DNA from: Alphaproteobacteria bacterium
Lineage (GTDB): Bacteria > Pseudomonadota > Alphaproteobacteria > Rhizobiales > Aestuariivirgaceae
Direction of reading: 5' to 3'
Assembly (NCBI GenBank): GCA_024642465.1
Contig: JAHEBA010000036.1
Coordinates: 1-33,900 of the forward strand
DNA: 33,900 nt
Under the pieces are notes generated by a model. It ran no database searches. It saw nothing but the letters and a program-made list of their open reading frames with translations, and had not been told where the DNA came from. Positions 1-8,841 of this stretch are shown one piece after another; positions within the stretch are counted from its first letter, which is position 1; every line of letters starts with the position of its first letter. Both the position numbers and the translations under genes were made by a program.

Positions 1-16
1 CTCCTGTCCCTGGAAC

Positions 17-2380
17 TTACTCGGCCGCTTCGCGCATGTGGGCCATGGCCTTCCACACGGTCTGCGGGGTTGCCGGCATCGGCACGTCCTTGACGCCGAG
101 CGCGTTGGTCAACGCGTTCATTAGCGCTGCCGGAGCAGCGATCGCGCCGGCCTCACCGCAGCCCTTGATGCCCAGCGGGTTCGATGGGCACTCGGTCCTG
201 GTGAAGTCCAGACGCAGCGTCGGCAGGTTGTCGGCGCGCGGCATGCAGTAGTCCATATACGAGCCCGTCAGCAGCTGACCTCCCTCGTCATACACCACGC
301 CTTCGGTGAGCGCCTGGCCCACGCCCTGCGCAATGCCGCCGTGCACCTGGCCTTCAACGATCATCGGGTTGATGATGTTGCCGAAGTCGTCCACGGCCAC
401 CCAGTCCACCACCTGCACTACGCCGGTGTCGGCATCGACTTCCAGTTCACAGATGTGGCAGCCGGCCGGGAAGGTAAAGTTGGTCGGGTCGTGGAACGCA
501 CCTTCCTTGAGGCCCGGCTCCACTTCCGAAGTCGGGAACTTGTGCGCCACATAGGCAGCAAGCGCCACTTCGCCGAACGCCATCTTCTTGTCGGTGCCCT
601 TGACCGAGAAGGTGCCGTTCTTGAACTCGACGTCGGCTTCGGAAGCTTCCATCACGTGCGCGGCGACCTTCTTCGCCTTGGCCTCGATCTTGTCGAGCGC
701 CTTGGAGATGGCGGTCATGCCGACCGCACCCGAACGCGATCCGTAGGTGCCCATGCCGAACTGCACCTTGTCAGTATCGCCGTGTACAATCGACACCTGC
801 GAGGCGTCGATGCCGAGACGGTCGGACACGAGCTGGGCGAACGTGGTCTCGTGGCCCTGGCCGTGGCTGTGCGAGCCGGTCAGGATTTCCACGGTGCCAA
901 CCGGGTTCACGCGAACTTCAGCGGATTCCCACAAGCCCACGCCAGCGCCCAGCGACCCCACCGCGGCAGACGGCGCGATGCCGCAAGCCTCGATGTAGTT
1001 GGAGAAGCCGATGCCGCGCAGCTTGCCCTTCTTGGCCGCTGCCGCCTTGCGCTTGTCGAAGCCCTTGTAGTCGATCAGCTCCAGCGCCTTGTCCAACGAA
1101 GCGCCGTAGTCGCCGGCGTCATAGCACATGATGACCGGCGTCTGGTGCGGGAACGAAGTGACGAAGTTCTTGCGGCGGAACTCGGCCGGGTCCTCTCCCA
1201 GCTCACGTGCTGCCGTTTCCATCAGCCGTTCGACGACGTAGGTGGCTTCAGGCCGCCCTGCCCCGCGATATGCGTCGACCGGGGTCGTGTTGGTGTAAAC
1301 CGCGTCCACCTCGGCATAGATGTTGGGGATGTTGTACTGGCCCGACAGAAGCGTGGCGTACAGGTAGGTCGGCACCGACGAGGCGAACGTGGACAGGTAG
1401 GCGCCCATGTTGGCAATCGTCTTGACACGCATGCCCGTCACCTTGCCGTTGGCGTCGGTGGCAAGCTCGGCCTTGGTCACGTGGTCGCGGCCGTGCGCAT
1501 CGGTGAGGAAGCTTTCAGAGCGTTCCGCCACCCACTTGACCGGCACGCCGCCGGCGCGCTTGGACGCCCACAGGCAGACCACTTCCTCGGCGTAGATGAA
1601 GATCTTGGAGCCGAAGCCGCCACCCACGTCAGGTGCGATCACGCGAAGCTTGTGTTCCGGCGCAATGCCGATGAAGGCGGAGATGACCAGACGCGCCACG
1701 TGCGGGTTCTGGCTGGTGGTGTACAGGGTGAAGTGGTCTTCGCCCGCATCGTAGCTACCAATGGCCGCGCGCGGCTCCATGGCGTTGGGCGCCAGGCGGT
1801 TGTTGACGATGTCCAGCGACGTCACGTTCGCCGCCTTCGCAAACGCGGCTTCAGTCGCGGCCTTGTCGCCCAGTTCCCATTCAAACACGGTGTTGTTGGC
1901 GGCCACGTCATGCACCTTCGGCGCACCGCGCTTCTGCGCCTTCACGGGGTCGGCCACCGCATCCAGCGGCTTGTAGCTGACGTTGACCAGCGCCGCAGCT
2001 GCCTTGGCCTGGTCCTTGGTGCGCGCCACAACGACGGCAACCTGGTCGCCCACGTGGCGCACCTTGCCCTGGGCCAGCACCGGGTGCGGCCCGGCCTTCA
2101 TCGGGGAGCCGTCCTTGGAGTGGATCATCCAGCCGCAGATCAGTCCGCCGACGCCATCCTTGGCGGCATCGTCGCCGGTCAGCACGCACAGCACGCCCGG
2201 CGCCTTCGCTGCAGCCTTGGTGTCGACCTTCTTGATCTCGGCGTGGGCATGGGGGCTGCGCACGAAGTAGGCATAGGCCTGCCCCGGCAGGTTGATGTCG
2301 TCGGTATAACGGCCCTTGCCGGTAATGAAGCGGTGGTCTTCCTTGCGCACCAGACGGGCGCCAATTCCTGTTTCGCTCAT
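17..2380 (-). CDS. Molybdenum hydroxylase large subunit, form II CoxL-like
   Basis: This 787-residue protein is the molybdopterin-binding (catalytic) subunit of a xanthine dehydrogenase/CO dehydrogenase family enzyme. Visible motifs are an N-terminal aldehyde oxidase 'hammerhead' region (about 20-140), GGGFGSK at 253-259, the active-site loop AYRGAGRPE at 370-378, SHGQGHET in the C-terminal half, and GCGEAG with the probable catalytic Glu743. The AYRGAGR loop is the form II type; true form I CO dehydrogenases carry AYxCSFR, so CO oxidation is not supported and the substrate is unknown. ATG at 2380 is chosen because the protein then starts directly at the conserved region and AGAGGAAA lies upstream; the frame stays open further upstream, but that would run into the small subunit gene. 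It follows the [2Fe-2S] subunit by 68 bp. Just after its stop, GGGACAGGAG reads like a ribosome binding site for a next gene beyond the left edge, presumably the FAD subunit. Confidence 0.93.
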   Translation of the reverse strand: MSETGIGARLVRKEDHRFITGKGRYTDDINLPGQAYAYFVRSPHAHAEIKKVDTKAAAKAPGVLCVLTGDDAAKDGVGGLICGWMIHSKDGSPMKAGPHPVLAQGKVRHVGDQVAVVVARTKDQAKAAAALVNVSYKPLDAVADPVKAQKRGAPKVHDVAANNTVFEWELGDKAATEAAFAKAANVTSLDIVNNRLAPNAMEPRAAIGSYDAGEDHFTLYTTSQNPHVARLVISAFIGIAPEHKLRVIAPDVGGGFGSKIFIYAEEVVCLWASKRAGGVPVKWVAERSESFLTDAHGRDHVTKAELATDANGKVTGMRVKTIANMGAYLSTFASSVPTYLYATLLSGQYNIPNIYAEVDAVYTNTTPVDAYRGAGRPEATYVVERLMETAARELGEDPAEFRRKNFVTSFPHQTPVIMCYDAGDYGASLDKALELIDYKGFDKRKAAAAKKGKLRGIGFSNYIEACGIAPSAAVGSLGAGVGLWESAEVRVNPVGTVEILTGSHSHGQGHETTFAQLVSDRLGIDASQVSIVHGDTDKVQFGMGTYGSRSGAVGMTAISKALDKIEAKAKKVAAHVMEASEADVEFKNGTFSVKGTDKKMAFGEVALAAYVAHKFPTSEVEPGLKEGAFHDPTNFTFPAGCHICELEVDADTGVVQVVDWVAVDDFGNIINPMIVEGQVHGGIAQGVGQALTEGVVYDEGGQLLTGSYMDYCMPRADNLPTLRLDFTRTECPSNPLGIKGCGEAGAIAAPAALMNALTNALGVKDVPMPATPQTVWKAMAHMREAAE

Positions 2381-2410
2381 CTTGAGTAGTTTCCTCTGAT
2401 CGTTTTTTGT

Positions 2411-2438
2411 CCGGCGCGCGCCACCATAGGGGCGCCGG
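2411..2438 (-). other. GC-rich hairpin between the two hydroxylase subunit genes
   Basis: A perfect 7-bp inverted repeat (CCGGCGC at 2411-2417, GCGCCGG at 2432-2438) lies in the 68-bp gap between the small and large subunit genes. Read on the transcribed strand it is followed by an A run, not a T run, so it is not a standard intrinsic terminator. It may act as an mRNA processing or stability element that sets the subunit ratio; that role is inference. Confidence 0.35.
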
Positions 2439-2448
2439 CTGTCGCTCG

Positions 2449-2913
<465 letters not shown>

Positions 2914-2936
2914 CCGAAGCCTCCCTTGAAATGCCC

Positions 2937-2956
2937 CGTCAGGTTTGCTCCTGACG
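2937..2956. promoter_or_regulatory. Inverted repeat upstream of the hydroxylase operon
   Basis: CGTCAGG (2937-2943) and CCTGACG (2950-2956) form a perfect 7-bp inverted repeat with a 6-base spacer, 24 bases upstream of the small subunit start. It sits in the 179-bp divergent region shared with the DUF4864 gene. Position and symmetry fit an operator or a 5'-UTR hairpin; no specific regulator can be named. Confidence 0.4.
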
Positions 2957-3092
2957 TTGTGAATCCGGAGGCGCAGCTTGCGTCATTGCTGCAAGTGCCG
3001 TCAAGCGGGTGACATGGCCCACATCATGAAATTGACGTAGTGTTTATGGGCAACCTTCTGAGGCCCCGCTGGTTGACGGGAAAAGGAGCTTT

Positions 3093-3515
3093 ATGATGCA
3101 TTTTCGCACCCTTTTAGCCGCGATTACCGTGGCGGCTGCCGTGGGTTCAGCCACGCCTGCAGAGGCCCAGCAGTCTGCTTTCGAATCCATCATCAGCAGG
3201 CAGATCGAGGCCTTCCGGGCCGGCGACGGCGCCACCGCGTTCTCGTTTGCCTCGCCGTCGCTGCAACGGCTGTTCCAGACGCCGGACAATTTCATCGCCA
3301 TGGTGAAGCGCGGCTACATGGCAGTTTACGCGCCGCGGCGCTTCAGCTTTCCCGGTACGCAAACCGATGCGCAGGGTCGCCCGGTACAGCTGGTCGAGGT
3401 AGTGGACGCAGACGGCCGGGTGTGGACCGCGCGCTACACCTTCGAGCAACAGCCGGATGGCAGTTGGCGCATTGCGTCGGTAACGCTGGAAAAGGCCCCG
3501 GGTGCGGACGTCTAG
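3093..3515 (+). CDS. Secreted DUF4864 protein
   Basis: This 140-residue protein matches the DUF4864 family by its pattern: an N-terminal helix SIISRQIEAFRAGD, then AFSFASPSLQRLF and a beta-rich second half ending in WRIASVTLEK. The fold resembles the NTF2/SnoaL type, but the function is unknown. An N-terminal signal peptide is clear (hydrophobic residues about 7-20, probable cleavage after AEA near residue 25), so it should be periplasmic. Two tandem ATG codons (3093 and 3096) follow AAGGAG at 3083; either may be used. It runs convergently into the AraC regulator gene and the two stop codons overlap by two bases within the sequence CTAG. Confidence 0.8.
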   Translation: MMHFRTLLAAITVAAAVGSATPAEAQQSAFESIISRQIEAFRAGDGATAFSFASPSLQRLFQTPDNFIAMVKRGYMAVYAPRRFSFPGTQTDAQGRPVQLVEVVDADGRVWTARYTFEQQPDGSWRIASVTLEKAPGADV

Positions 3516-4468
3516 GCCTGACGGCTGACCTGCCGCCGGTGTTGTGATGGCGCCAGGCCATACCGGGCCTTGTAGGCACGGGAAAACTGAGCCAGCGACG
3601 AGAAACCAGACGCCACCCCGGCATCGCGCACGCTAAGGCGGGAGTAAGTCAGCAGCCGTTCTGCCCGCTCCAGCCGGAGGCCCAGGTAAAACCGCATCGG
3701 CCCCATGCCGAGCACCCGCCGGAAGCGCCGTTCAAGCTGGCGCGGCGATACCCCAGCTGCCACCGCCACGTCCTCAAGCCGAAGTACGTCTTCTAGATGT
3801 TCTTCCATGGCCGAGATCGCCGCAAGCACATGCGCATCGTCGGTGCCAAACCGGGTCCGGGCCGAAATGCGGGCCCCGCCGGGATCGCCGCCATATCGGG
3901 CATGAACCAGTGTGTCCGCCACGCGCATTGCGAGCGGCTGCCCATGCAGAACACCGATCCAGTCGATCATCATGTCGAGTGGCGCCGTGCCACCGGAGGC
4001 AGTCAGCCGCGCCCCGTCGATCTCGTAGAGCGCGTCAGTAACCTCCACGCGCGGGTAGTCTTCGCGCATGGCGCCTAGCGTCTCCCAGTGGCAGGTGGCG
4101 CGGCGGCGGTCCAGCAGCCCGGCATCGGCAAGCAGGATGGGTCCCGTGTCCAGCCCTCCCAGCCACACCCCTGCCCCACCCAGCCGGCGCAGCACCGAAC
4201 GCATGGCGGGCGTCATGGCGCGCTCATGTTCATAGCTCGAACACACGATCACGAGGTTTGGCCGCCCCGCACTGCCAATCGCGCCATCTACCGAAACCGG
4301 AATGCCGTTTGACGCGGTGATCGCTTCCCCGTCCAGCGAGCAGAAGCGCCAGCGGAACAGTTCGCCGCCGAACCGGTTGGCCACGCGCAACGGCTCCAGC
4401 GCCGAGTAGAGCGCAATCATCGAAAAGCGGGGCACCAGCAGGAAAACGATGTCGAAGACGGCGCGCAC
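3512..4468 (-). CDS. GlxA/CdhR-like AraC-family transcription regulator
   Basis: This is a two-domain regulator of about 318 residues. The N-terminal half is a DJ-1/PfpI-like (class I glutamine amidotransferase-like) ligand domain, recognisable from [20 protein letters not shown] and [13 protein letters not shown]. The C-terminal half is an AraC helix-turn-helix pair: [19 protein letters not shown] and [20 protein letters not shown]. The start is chosen as GTG at 4468, with GAGG six bases upstream and the conserved domain beginning at once; the in-frame ATG at 4540 would add 24 residues unlike the family and sit inside the divergent promoter. It is divergent from the BKACE operon, as CdhR is from carnitine dehydrogenase genes in pseudomonads. 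Control of that operon by carnitine or a related betaine is inferred from architecture and context. Confidence 0.87.
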   Translation of the reverse strand: MRAVFDIVFLLVPRFSMIALYSALEPLRVANRFGGELFRWRFCSLDGEAITASNGIPVSVDGAIGSAGRPNLVIVCSSYEHERAMTPAMRSVLRRLGGAGVWLGGLDTGPILLADAGLLDRRRATCHWETLGAMREDYPRVEVTDALYEIDGARLTASGGTAPLDMMIDWIGVLHGQPLAMRVADTLVHARYGGDPGGARISARTRFGTDDAHVLAAISAMEEHLEDVLRLEDVAVAAGVSPRQLERRFRRVLGMGPMRFYLGLRLERAERLLTYSRLSVRDAGVASGFSSLAQFSRAYKARYGLAPSQHRRQVSRQA

Positions 4469-4563
4469 GAGAAACCTCAAGCAAATGTCGCTTTTCCTCA
4501 AATCATACGACGATGGCCTCTTACACTCAAGCCAACGCACAAGTCAGCAATGGGAGGTTCTCC

Positions 4564-5445
4564 ATGAATCCGAAAGTCATCATCACCTGCGCCGTCACCG
4601 GCGCCGGCGACACGGTCGGCAAGCATCCGGCCATTCCGGTCACGTCTGAGCAGATCGCAAACTCCGCTCTCGAGGCAGCCTCCGCAGGTGCGGCCGTCGT
4701 GCACTGCCACGTGCGCGAACCGAAGACCGGCAAGGGAACCCGCAATGTCGGCTACTACCGCGAGGTGATGGAGCGCATCCGGGCGAAGAACACCGACGTC
4801 ATCATCAACCTGACCGCCGGCATGGGCGGCGACCTGATGATCGGCGACGGCGAAACCCCGCGCAACTTCGACGAGGCCAACACCGACCTCGTCGGGCCTG
4901 CCGAGCGCCTGCTGCACGTCAAGGAACTTCGCCCGGAAATCTGTACGCTGGACTGCGGCTCGCTGAATTTCGGCGACGGCAATTCCATAGTAGTGCAGAC
5001 GCCGGTGCAGTTGCGCGAGCAGGCCCGGCTCATCCAGTCCTACGGCGTAAAGCCCGAGATGGAAATTTTCGACTCAGGCAACCTGTGGTTCGCCAAGCAG
5101 CTGGTGGCCGAAGGGCTGATTTCCGGCAAACCGATGTTCCAGCTCTGCCTCGGCATTCCGTGGGGTGCTCCGGTGAACACCGAAACCATGACCTACATGA
5201 AGTCGCAACTGCCGGACGACTGCGTCTGGGCAGGCTTCGGCATCGGCAAGTGGCAGATGCCGATGGTGGCGCAGGCCATCATCCTGGGCGGCCACGTCCG
5301 CGTTGGCCTTGAGGACAACTTGTATCTCGACAAGGGCGTCTACGCGTCCAACGCCTCACTGACCGAGCGCGCCACCGAGATCATCCGCCTGCTCGGCGCA
5401 CAGGTCGCCACGCCGGCGGAGGCGCGCGAAATCCTGGGGCTCTAG
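4564..5445 (+). CDS. BKACE-family beta-keto acid cleavage enzyme, probably acting on dehydrocarnitine
   Basis: This 293-residue protein belongs to the BKACE (DUF849) family. These Zn-dependent enzymes condense a beta-keto acid with acetyl-CoA and cleave it to acetoacetate and a new acyl-CoA. The metal-binding HxH is seen as VVHCHVRE (His47, His49), and the Glu of RVGLEDNLY near residue 250 is the expected third ligand. ATG at 4564 has GGGAGG seven bases upstream; an upstream in-frame ATG at 4513 lacks a comparable site. In a cluster with a carnitine dehydrogenase-like enzyme and a CdhR-like regulator, the natural substrate is 3-dehydrocarnitine, giving betainyl-CoA plus acetoacetate. The family covers many keto acids, so the assignment depends on neighbours. 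It is the first gene of the operon. Confidence 0.88.
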   Translation: MNPKVIITCAVTGAGDTVGKHPAIPVTSEQIANSALEAASAGAAVVHCHVREPKTGKGTRNVGYYREVMERIRAKNTDVIINLTAGMGGDLMIGDGETPRNFDEANTDLVGPAERLLHVKELRPEICTLDCGSLNFGDGNSIVVQTPVQLREQARLIQSYGVKPEMEIFDSGNLWFAKQLVAEGLISGKPMFQLCLGIPWGAPVNTETMTYMKSQLPDDCVWAGFGIGKWQMPMVAQAIILGGHVRVGLEDNLYLDKGVYASNASLTERATEIIRLLGAQVATPAEAREILGL

Positions 5446-5455
5446 CTAACTGCTT

Positions 5456-5518
5456 CCCTCGGGCTTGACCCAAGGGCCCACTGGTTCTGACTCTGGACCC
5501 TCGGGTTGAACCCGAGGG
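5456..5518. repeat. Two copies of an intergenic palindromic repeat
   Basis: Two related 21-base palindromes lie in the 90-bp gap between the BKACE and dehydrogenase genes. Copy 1 (5456-5476) has imperfect arms CCCTCGGG and CCCAAGGG. Copy 2 (5498-5518) is perfect, with 10-base arms CCCTCGGGTT and AACCCGAGGG around a single G. Copy 2 ends 17 bases before the dehydrogenase ATG at 5536, close to its AAGGA site. Short dispersed palindromes of the CCTCGGG type are common between genes in alphaproteobacteria. In RNA they would form a strong hairpin, possibly an attenuator or stabiliser inside the operon. Confidence 0.75.
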
Positions 5519-5535
5519 GGGCAAGGAAAGATGGA

Positions 5536-6498
5536 ATGACTTCGATAAAGACAGTCGGCATCGCCGGCGCAGGCGTCATCGGCGCAGGCTGGGCGGCGCG
5601 AGTCATGTGGGCCGGATATGACGTCGTGGCCTACGACCCGTTCGAGAAATCCGAAGCGCCCATGCGCGACAAGATCGAGCGCGCCTGGCCCTCCATGGAA
5701 AAGCTCGCCGGCGGCCGGCCGGCAAAGATGGGCACGCTGCGCTTCACAACCGACCTGAACGACATGGCGCAAGCCGCTGACTGGATTCAGGAAGCAGCTC
5801 CCGAGCGCGAAGACCTGAAGATCGGCCTCTACGAGAAAATGGACGCCGTAGCCCGGCCTGACGTGATCATGGCCTCGTCGTCGTCAGGCTTCCTGCCGTC
5901 GCGTCTCCAATCCAGGTGCAGGCACCCGGAGCGCCTCATCATTGGCCACCCGTTCTACCCCGTCTACCTGCTGCCGCTGGTCGAGACAGTGGCGGGCGAA
6001 AAGACCAGCGCCGATGTGATGGATCGGGCCGACGCCTTATACCGCACGCTCGGCATGTTCCCACTCAGGCTGAAGAAGGAGATCGACGGCTACATCTGCG
6101 ACCGGCTTCAGGAAGCGCTGTGGCGCGAGGCGCTCAACGTGCTCGACAAGGGCATCGGCACCACCGAGGACATCGATCGCGCGATCATCTATTCCGCCGG
6201 GCTTCGTTGGGCCATCATGGGCTCGTTCCTGCATTACCACACAGCGGGCGGCGACGGTGGCATGGCGGCCTTCATGGCGCAGTTCGACCCGTCGCTGGAA
6301 CTGCCGTGGACCGATCTCAAGTTCCCGAAATGGTCGGAGGAACTGACAGAAAAGCTGGTCGGTGGCTGCGAACGCCAGGCCGAGGGCAAGACCATCGCCG
6401 AGTGGGAAGTCAAGCGCAACGACGTGCTGGTCGACATCATGCACGTGCTGAAGAAGCACAACATCGGCGTCGGCGAAGTGCTCAACGGGAAGGTGTGA
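5536..6498 (+). CDS. 3-hydroxyacyl-CoA dehydrogenase family protein, probable carnitine 3-dehydrogenase
   Basis: This 320-residue NAD-dependent enzyme has the Rossmann motif GAGVIG at 11-16 and the family active-site region GHPFYPVYLLPLVE, with His138 and Glu150, plus the SSSSGF stretch ending at 119. The C-terminal helical domain follows from about 190. Its length matches single-domain carnitine dehydrogenases rather than the roughly 490-residue form fused to a thioesterase. The likely reaction is L-carnitine + NAD+ to 3-dehydrocarnitine + NADH. ATG at 5536 is chosen because of AAGGAAAG just upstream and because an earlier in-frame start would include the palindromic repeat. Pairing with BKACE and a CdhR-like regulator supports carnitine over an acyl-CoA substrate. 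The downstream acyl-CoA dehydrogenase starts 4 bp after its stop. Confidence 0.85.
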   Translation: MTSIKTVGIAGAGVIGAGWAARVMWAGYDVVAYDPFEKSEAPMRDKIERAWPSMEKLAGGRPAKMGTLRFTTDLNDMAQAADWIQEAAPEREDLKIGLYEKMDAVARPDVIMASSSSGFLPSRLQSRCRHPERLIIGHPFYPVYLLPLVETVAGEKTSADVMDRADALYRTLGMFPLRLKKEIDGYICDRLQEALWREALNVLDKGIGTTEDIDRAIIYSAGLRWAIMGSFLHYHTAGGDGGMAAFMAQFDPSLELPWTDLKFPKWSEELTEKLVGGCERQAEGKTIAEWEVKRNDVLVDIMHVLKKHNIGVGEVLNGKV

Positions 6499-6502
6499 GG
6501 CC

Positions 6503-7666
6503 ATGAACTTCAACCTCACCGAAGAACAGCAGATGATCGTCGATACGACGCGGGCTTTCGTCGAAAACGAGCTCTATCCGCACGAGGCGGAAGTCGAGCG
6601 CTCCGGCAAGCTGCGCCGCGACCTCTATAAGGAGCTGAAGGCCAGGGCAATCGAAACCGGGCTTTATGCCGCCAACATGCCGGAAGAAGTGGGCGGCGCA
6701 GGGCTCGATACGCTGACCTGGGTGCTCTACGAGAAGGAACTGGGCCGCGCCAACTACGCGCTGCACTGGAACTGCGTGGCGCGCCCCTCCAACATCCTGA
6801 TGGCCTGCAACGAGGAGCAGCGCGAACGCTACACACTGCCCTGCGTGCGCGGTGAGAAGATCGACTGCATGGCGATGACCGAACCCGGTGCAGGCTCGGA
6901 CCTGCGCGGCATGAAGGCGAGCGCCGTCCGCGACGGCGATGACTGGGTGCTCAACGGCACCAAGCACTTCATCTCCCACGCCGACGAGGCCGACTTCGTC
7001 ATCGCCTACTTCGCAAGTGGCGAGGAGAGCACCCCGAGTGGGCCGAAGAAGCTGATCACCTCGTTCATCGTCGACATGGGCACACCCGGCTTCACGGTGC
7101 GCGAGGGCTATCGCAACGTCTCGCACCGCGGTTACACCAACTCCATTCTCGAGTTCGACAATTGCCGCATCCCGGACACGCAAAGGCTGGGCGAGGTGCA
7201 CAAGGGTTTCGAGGTGGCCAACCAGTGGCTGGGCGCAACCCGGCTGCAAGTGGCCGCAACCTGCCTCGGCCGTGCCGAACGCGCCCTGGCTCACGCCCTA
7301 CAATGGTCGGTGGACCGGCAGCAGTTCGGCCAGCAGATCTGCAAGTTTCAGGGCGTGTCGTTCAAGCTCGCCGACATGGCCATGGAACTCAAGGCCGCCA
7401 ACCTGCTGACCATGGAAGCCGCCTCGAAATATGACGATGGCACGGTGACCGAGGCCGACATGGCGATGGCGAAACTCAAGGCATCCGAAGTGCTGGCCTT
7501 CGTGGCGGACGAAGCCATCCAGATCCACGGCGGCATGGGCGTCATGGATGAACTGCCGCTGGAACGCATCTGGCGGGATGCCCGCATCGAGCGCATCTGG
7601 GAAGGCACCAGCGAGATCCAGCGCCACATCATTTCGCGCGAGATGCTTCGCCCACTCGGGGGATGA
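6503..7666 (+). CDS. Acyl-CoA dehydrogenase, first of a pair
   Basis: This 387-residue FAD-dependent acyl-CoA dehydrogenase has the N-terminal helical domain, the middle beta domain signature MAMTEPGAGSDLRGMKA, and the C-terminal IHGGMGVMDELPLERIWRDA followed by WEGTSEIQ. Glu367 in that last motif is the expected catalytic base, so the protein looks active. Electrons would go to ETF. In this cluster the proposed substrate is gamma-butyrobetainyl-CoA, giving crotonobetainyl-CoA. It starts 4 bp after the dehydrogenase stop, and its own stop overlaps the ATG of the next dehydrogenase (ATGA, 7663-7666), so the two are translationally coupled. Close pairing suggests a heteromeric enzyme, but sequential or separate substrates cannot be excluded. 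Confidence 0.92.
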   Translation: MNFNLTEEQQMIVDTTRAFVENELYPHEAEVERSGKLRRDLYKELKARAIETGLYAANMPEEVGGAGLDTLTWVLYEKELGRANYALHWNCVARPSNILMACNEEQRERYTLPCVRGEKIDCMAMTEPGAGSDLRGMKASAVRDGDDWVLNGTKHFISHADEADFVIAYFASGEESTPSGPKKLITSFIVDMGTPGFTVREGYRNVSHRGYTNSILEFDNCRIPDTQRLGEVHKGFEVANQWLGATRLQVAATCLGRAERALAHALQWSVDRQQFGQQICKFQGVSFKLADMAMELKAANLLTMEAASKYDDGTVTEADMAMAKLKASEVLAFVADEAIQIHGGMGVMDELPLERIWRDARIERIWEGTSEIQRHIISREMLRPLGG

Positions 7667-8841
7667 TCGCGATGGATATGGCTCTCACTCCCGAAGACCG
7701 CGAGATCCGTGAACGCGCCCGCGCCTTCACGCAAGCGCATCTGTTTCCGCACGAGCTGGAGATGGACAGGACGGGCACCTTGCGGCCGGAAGTGGTCAAG
7801 TCCATCGAGCAGGCCGTGCGCGCCGCACGCCTCAACGCCGTCAACCATGCGATGGATGTTAGCGGTCAGGGCATGAGCATGGTCCAGCAGTGTCTCGTCA
7901 ACGAGGAGTGCGGCAAGGCAACCGGAGAGCTCTGGGCCTATGTCAACCAGCCGCCACTGCCCTTGCGCGACGCGACCGCTGACCAGATCGAACGGTTCCT
8001 CAAACCCGCGTGCAATCTCGACCTGCACATCGCCTACTCGATCACCGAAGCCAATGCAGGCTCCGACACTTCAGCTGTGACCACGACGGCAGTGAAGGAC
8101 GGCGGTGACTGGATGTTGAACGGAGAGAAGTGGTTCGTCTCCGGCATAAACTACTGCACCGTGGTGATGGTCCACGCCCACGTGGACGGCGACCCGGACA
8201 AACCTGCTGTGTTCATGGTGGACCGCGATACGCCTGGCCTGACCGTTGGTCACTCGCCCCGCTTCATGATGGGCGGCGTGGACGAGCACCCCGAGATGAC
8301 GCTGAAGGACGTGCGCGTCGGCAATGACCGCCTGCTCGGCAAGGTGGGCGACGGGCTCGACATTACGAAGGAATGGTTTGTCGAGGCCCGCCTCGCCATC
8401 GCCGCGCGCTGCTGCGGCATGGGGGTGCGGGCAGCAGAGGAAGCCACCAGCTTCGTGGTGAACCGCAAGCAGTTCGGGCAGCCACTGGCCGACTTCCAGG
8501 GCGTCGAGTTCATGCTGGCGGTCATGGCGACGCGCATCATGGCGGCCAAGTCGCTGCTCTACCGGATCGCTGCCGAAATCGATGCCGGGCTGGAGAGGAA
8601 GCTGATCCATGCCAAAGCGTCCGCCGCCAAGCTCTATTGCTCGGAAGAAATGGGCCGCGTCGTGGACACCGCGCTGCAGCTTCACGGCGGGCGCGGCCTC
8701 ATTCGCGACTACGCGGTGGAGCGCCTGTATCGCGACATCCGGGTGGAGCGCATCTGGGAAGGCACCTCGGAAATCCAGAAACTGATCATCGCCGGCCAGA
8801 TCAAGAAGCGCGGCCTCGGCGTCTATTCGGAGTTGTCATGA
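7663..8841 (+). CDS. Acyl-CoA dehydrogenase, second of a pair
   Basis: This 392-residue acyl-CoA dehydrogenase is clearly related to its upstream partner but diverged. It keeps SITEANAGSDTSAVTTTAVK in the middle domain, LQLHGGRGLIRDYAVERLYR near the C-terminus, and WEGTSEIQ with the probable catalytic Glu366, so both members of the pair appear catalytically competent. ATG at 7663 overlaps the previous stop; an alternative ATG at 7672 would remove only three residues. Its stop overlaps the start of the acyl-CoA synthetase gene (ATGA, 8838-8841). Tight coupling on both sides supports one multi-enzyme pathway transcript. The substrate is probably the same betaine-CoA ester or a second chain-length variant; this is inference from neighbours. 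Confidence 0.91.
   Translation: MIAMDMALTPEDREIRERARAFTQAHLFPHELEMDRTGTLRPEVVKSIEQAVRAARLNAVNHAMDVSGQGMSMVQQCLVNEECGKATGELWAYVNQPPLPLRDATADQIERFLKPACNLDLHIAYSITEANAGSDTSAVTTTAVKDGGDWMLNGEKWFVSGINYCTVVMVHAHVDGDPDKPAVFMVDRDTPGLTVGHSPRFMMGGVDEHPEMTLKDVRVGNDRLLGKVGDGLDITKEWFVEARLAIAARCCGMGVRAAEEATSFVVNRKQFGQPLADFQGVEFMLAVMATRIMAAKSLLYRIAAEIDAGLERKLIHAKASAAKLYCSEEMGRVVDTALQLHGGRGLIRDYAVERLYRDIRVERIWEGTSEIQKLIIAGQIKKRGLGVYSELS

Noticed and set aside
341..2389. A 682-codon open frame on the plus strand, antisense to the hydroxylase large subunit
   Set aside because: Its length is explained by GC-rich codon use in the real gene on the other strand; the translation is rich in His, Arg and Val with no domain, and the minus-strand product has full family motifs.
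8373..8837. In-frame 155-codon extension ahead of the acyl-CoA synthetase
   Set aside because: It lies wholly inside the second acyl-CoA dehydrogenase gene, is Arg/His rich and resembles no domain; the ATG at 8838 gives the normal N-terminus.
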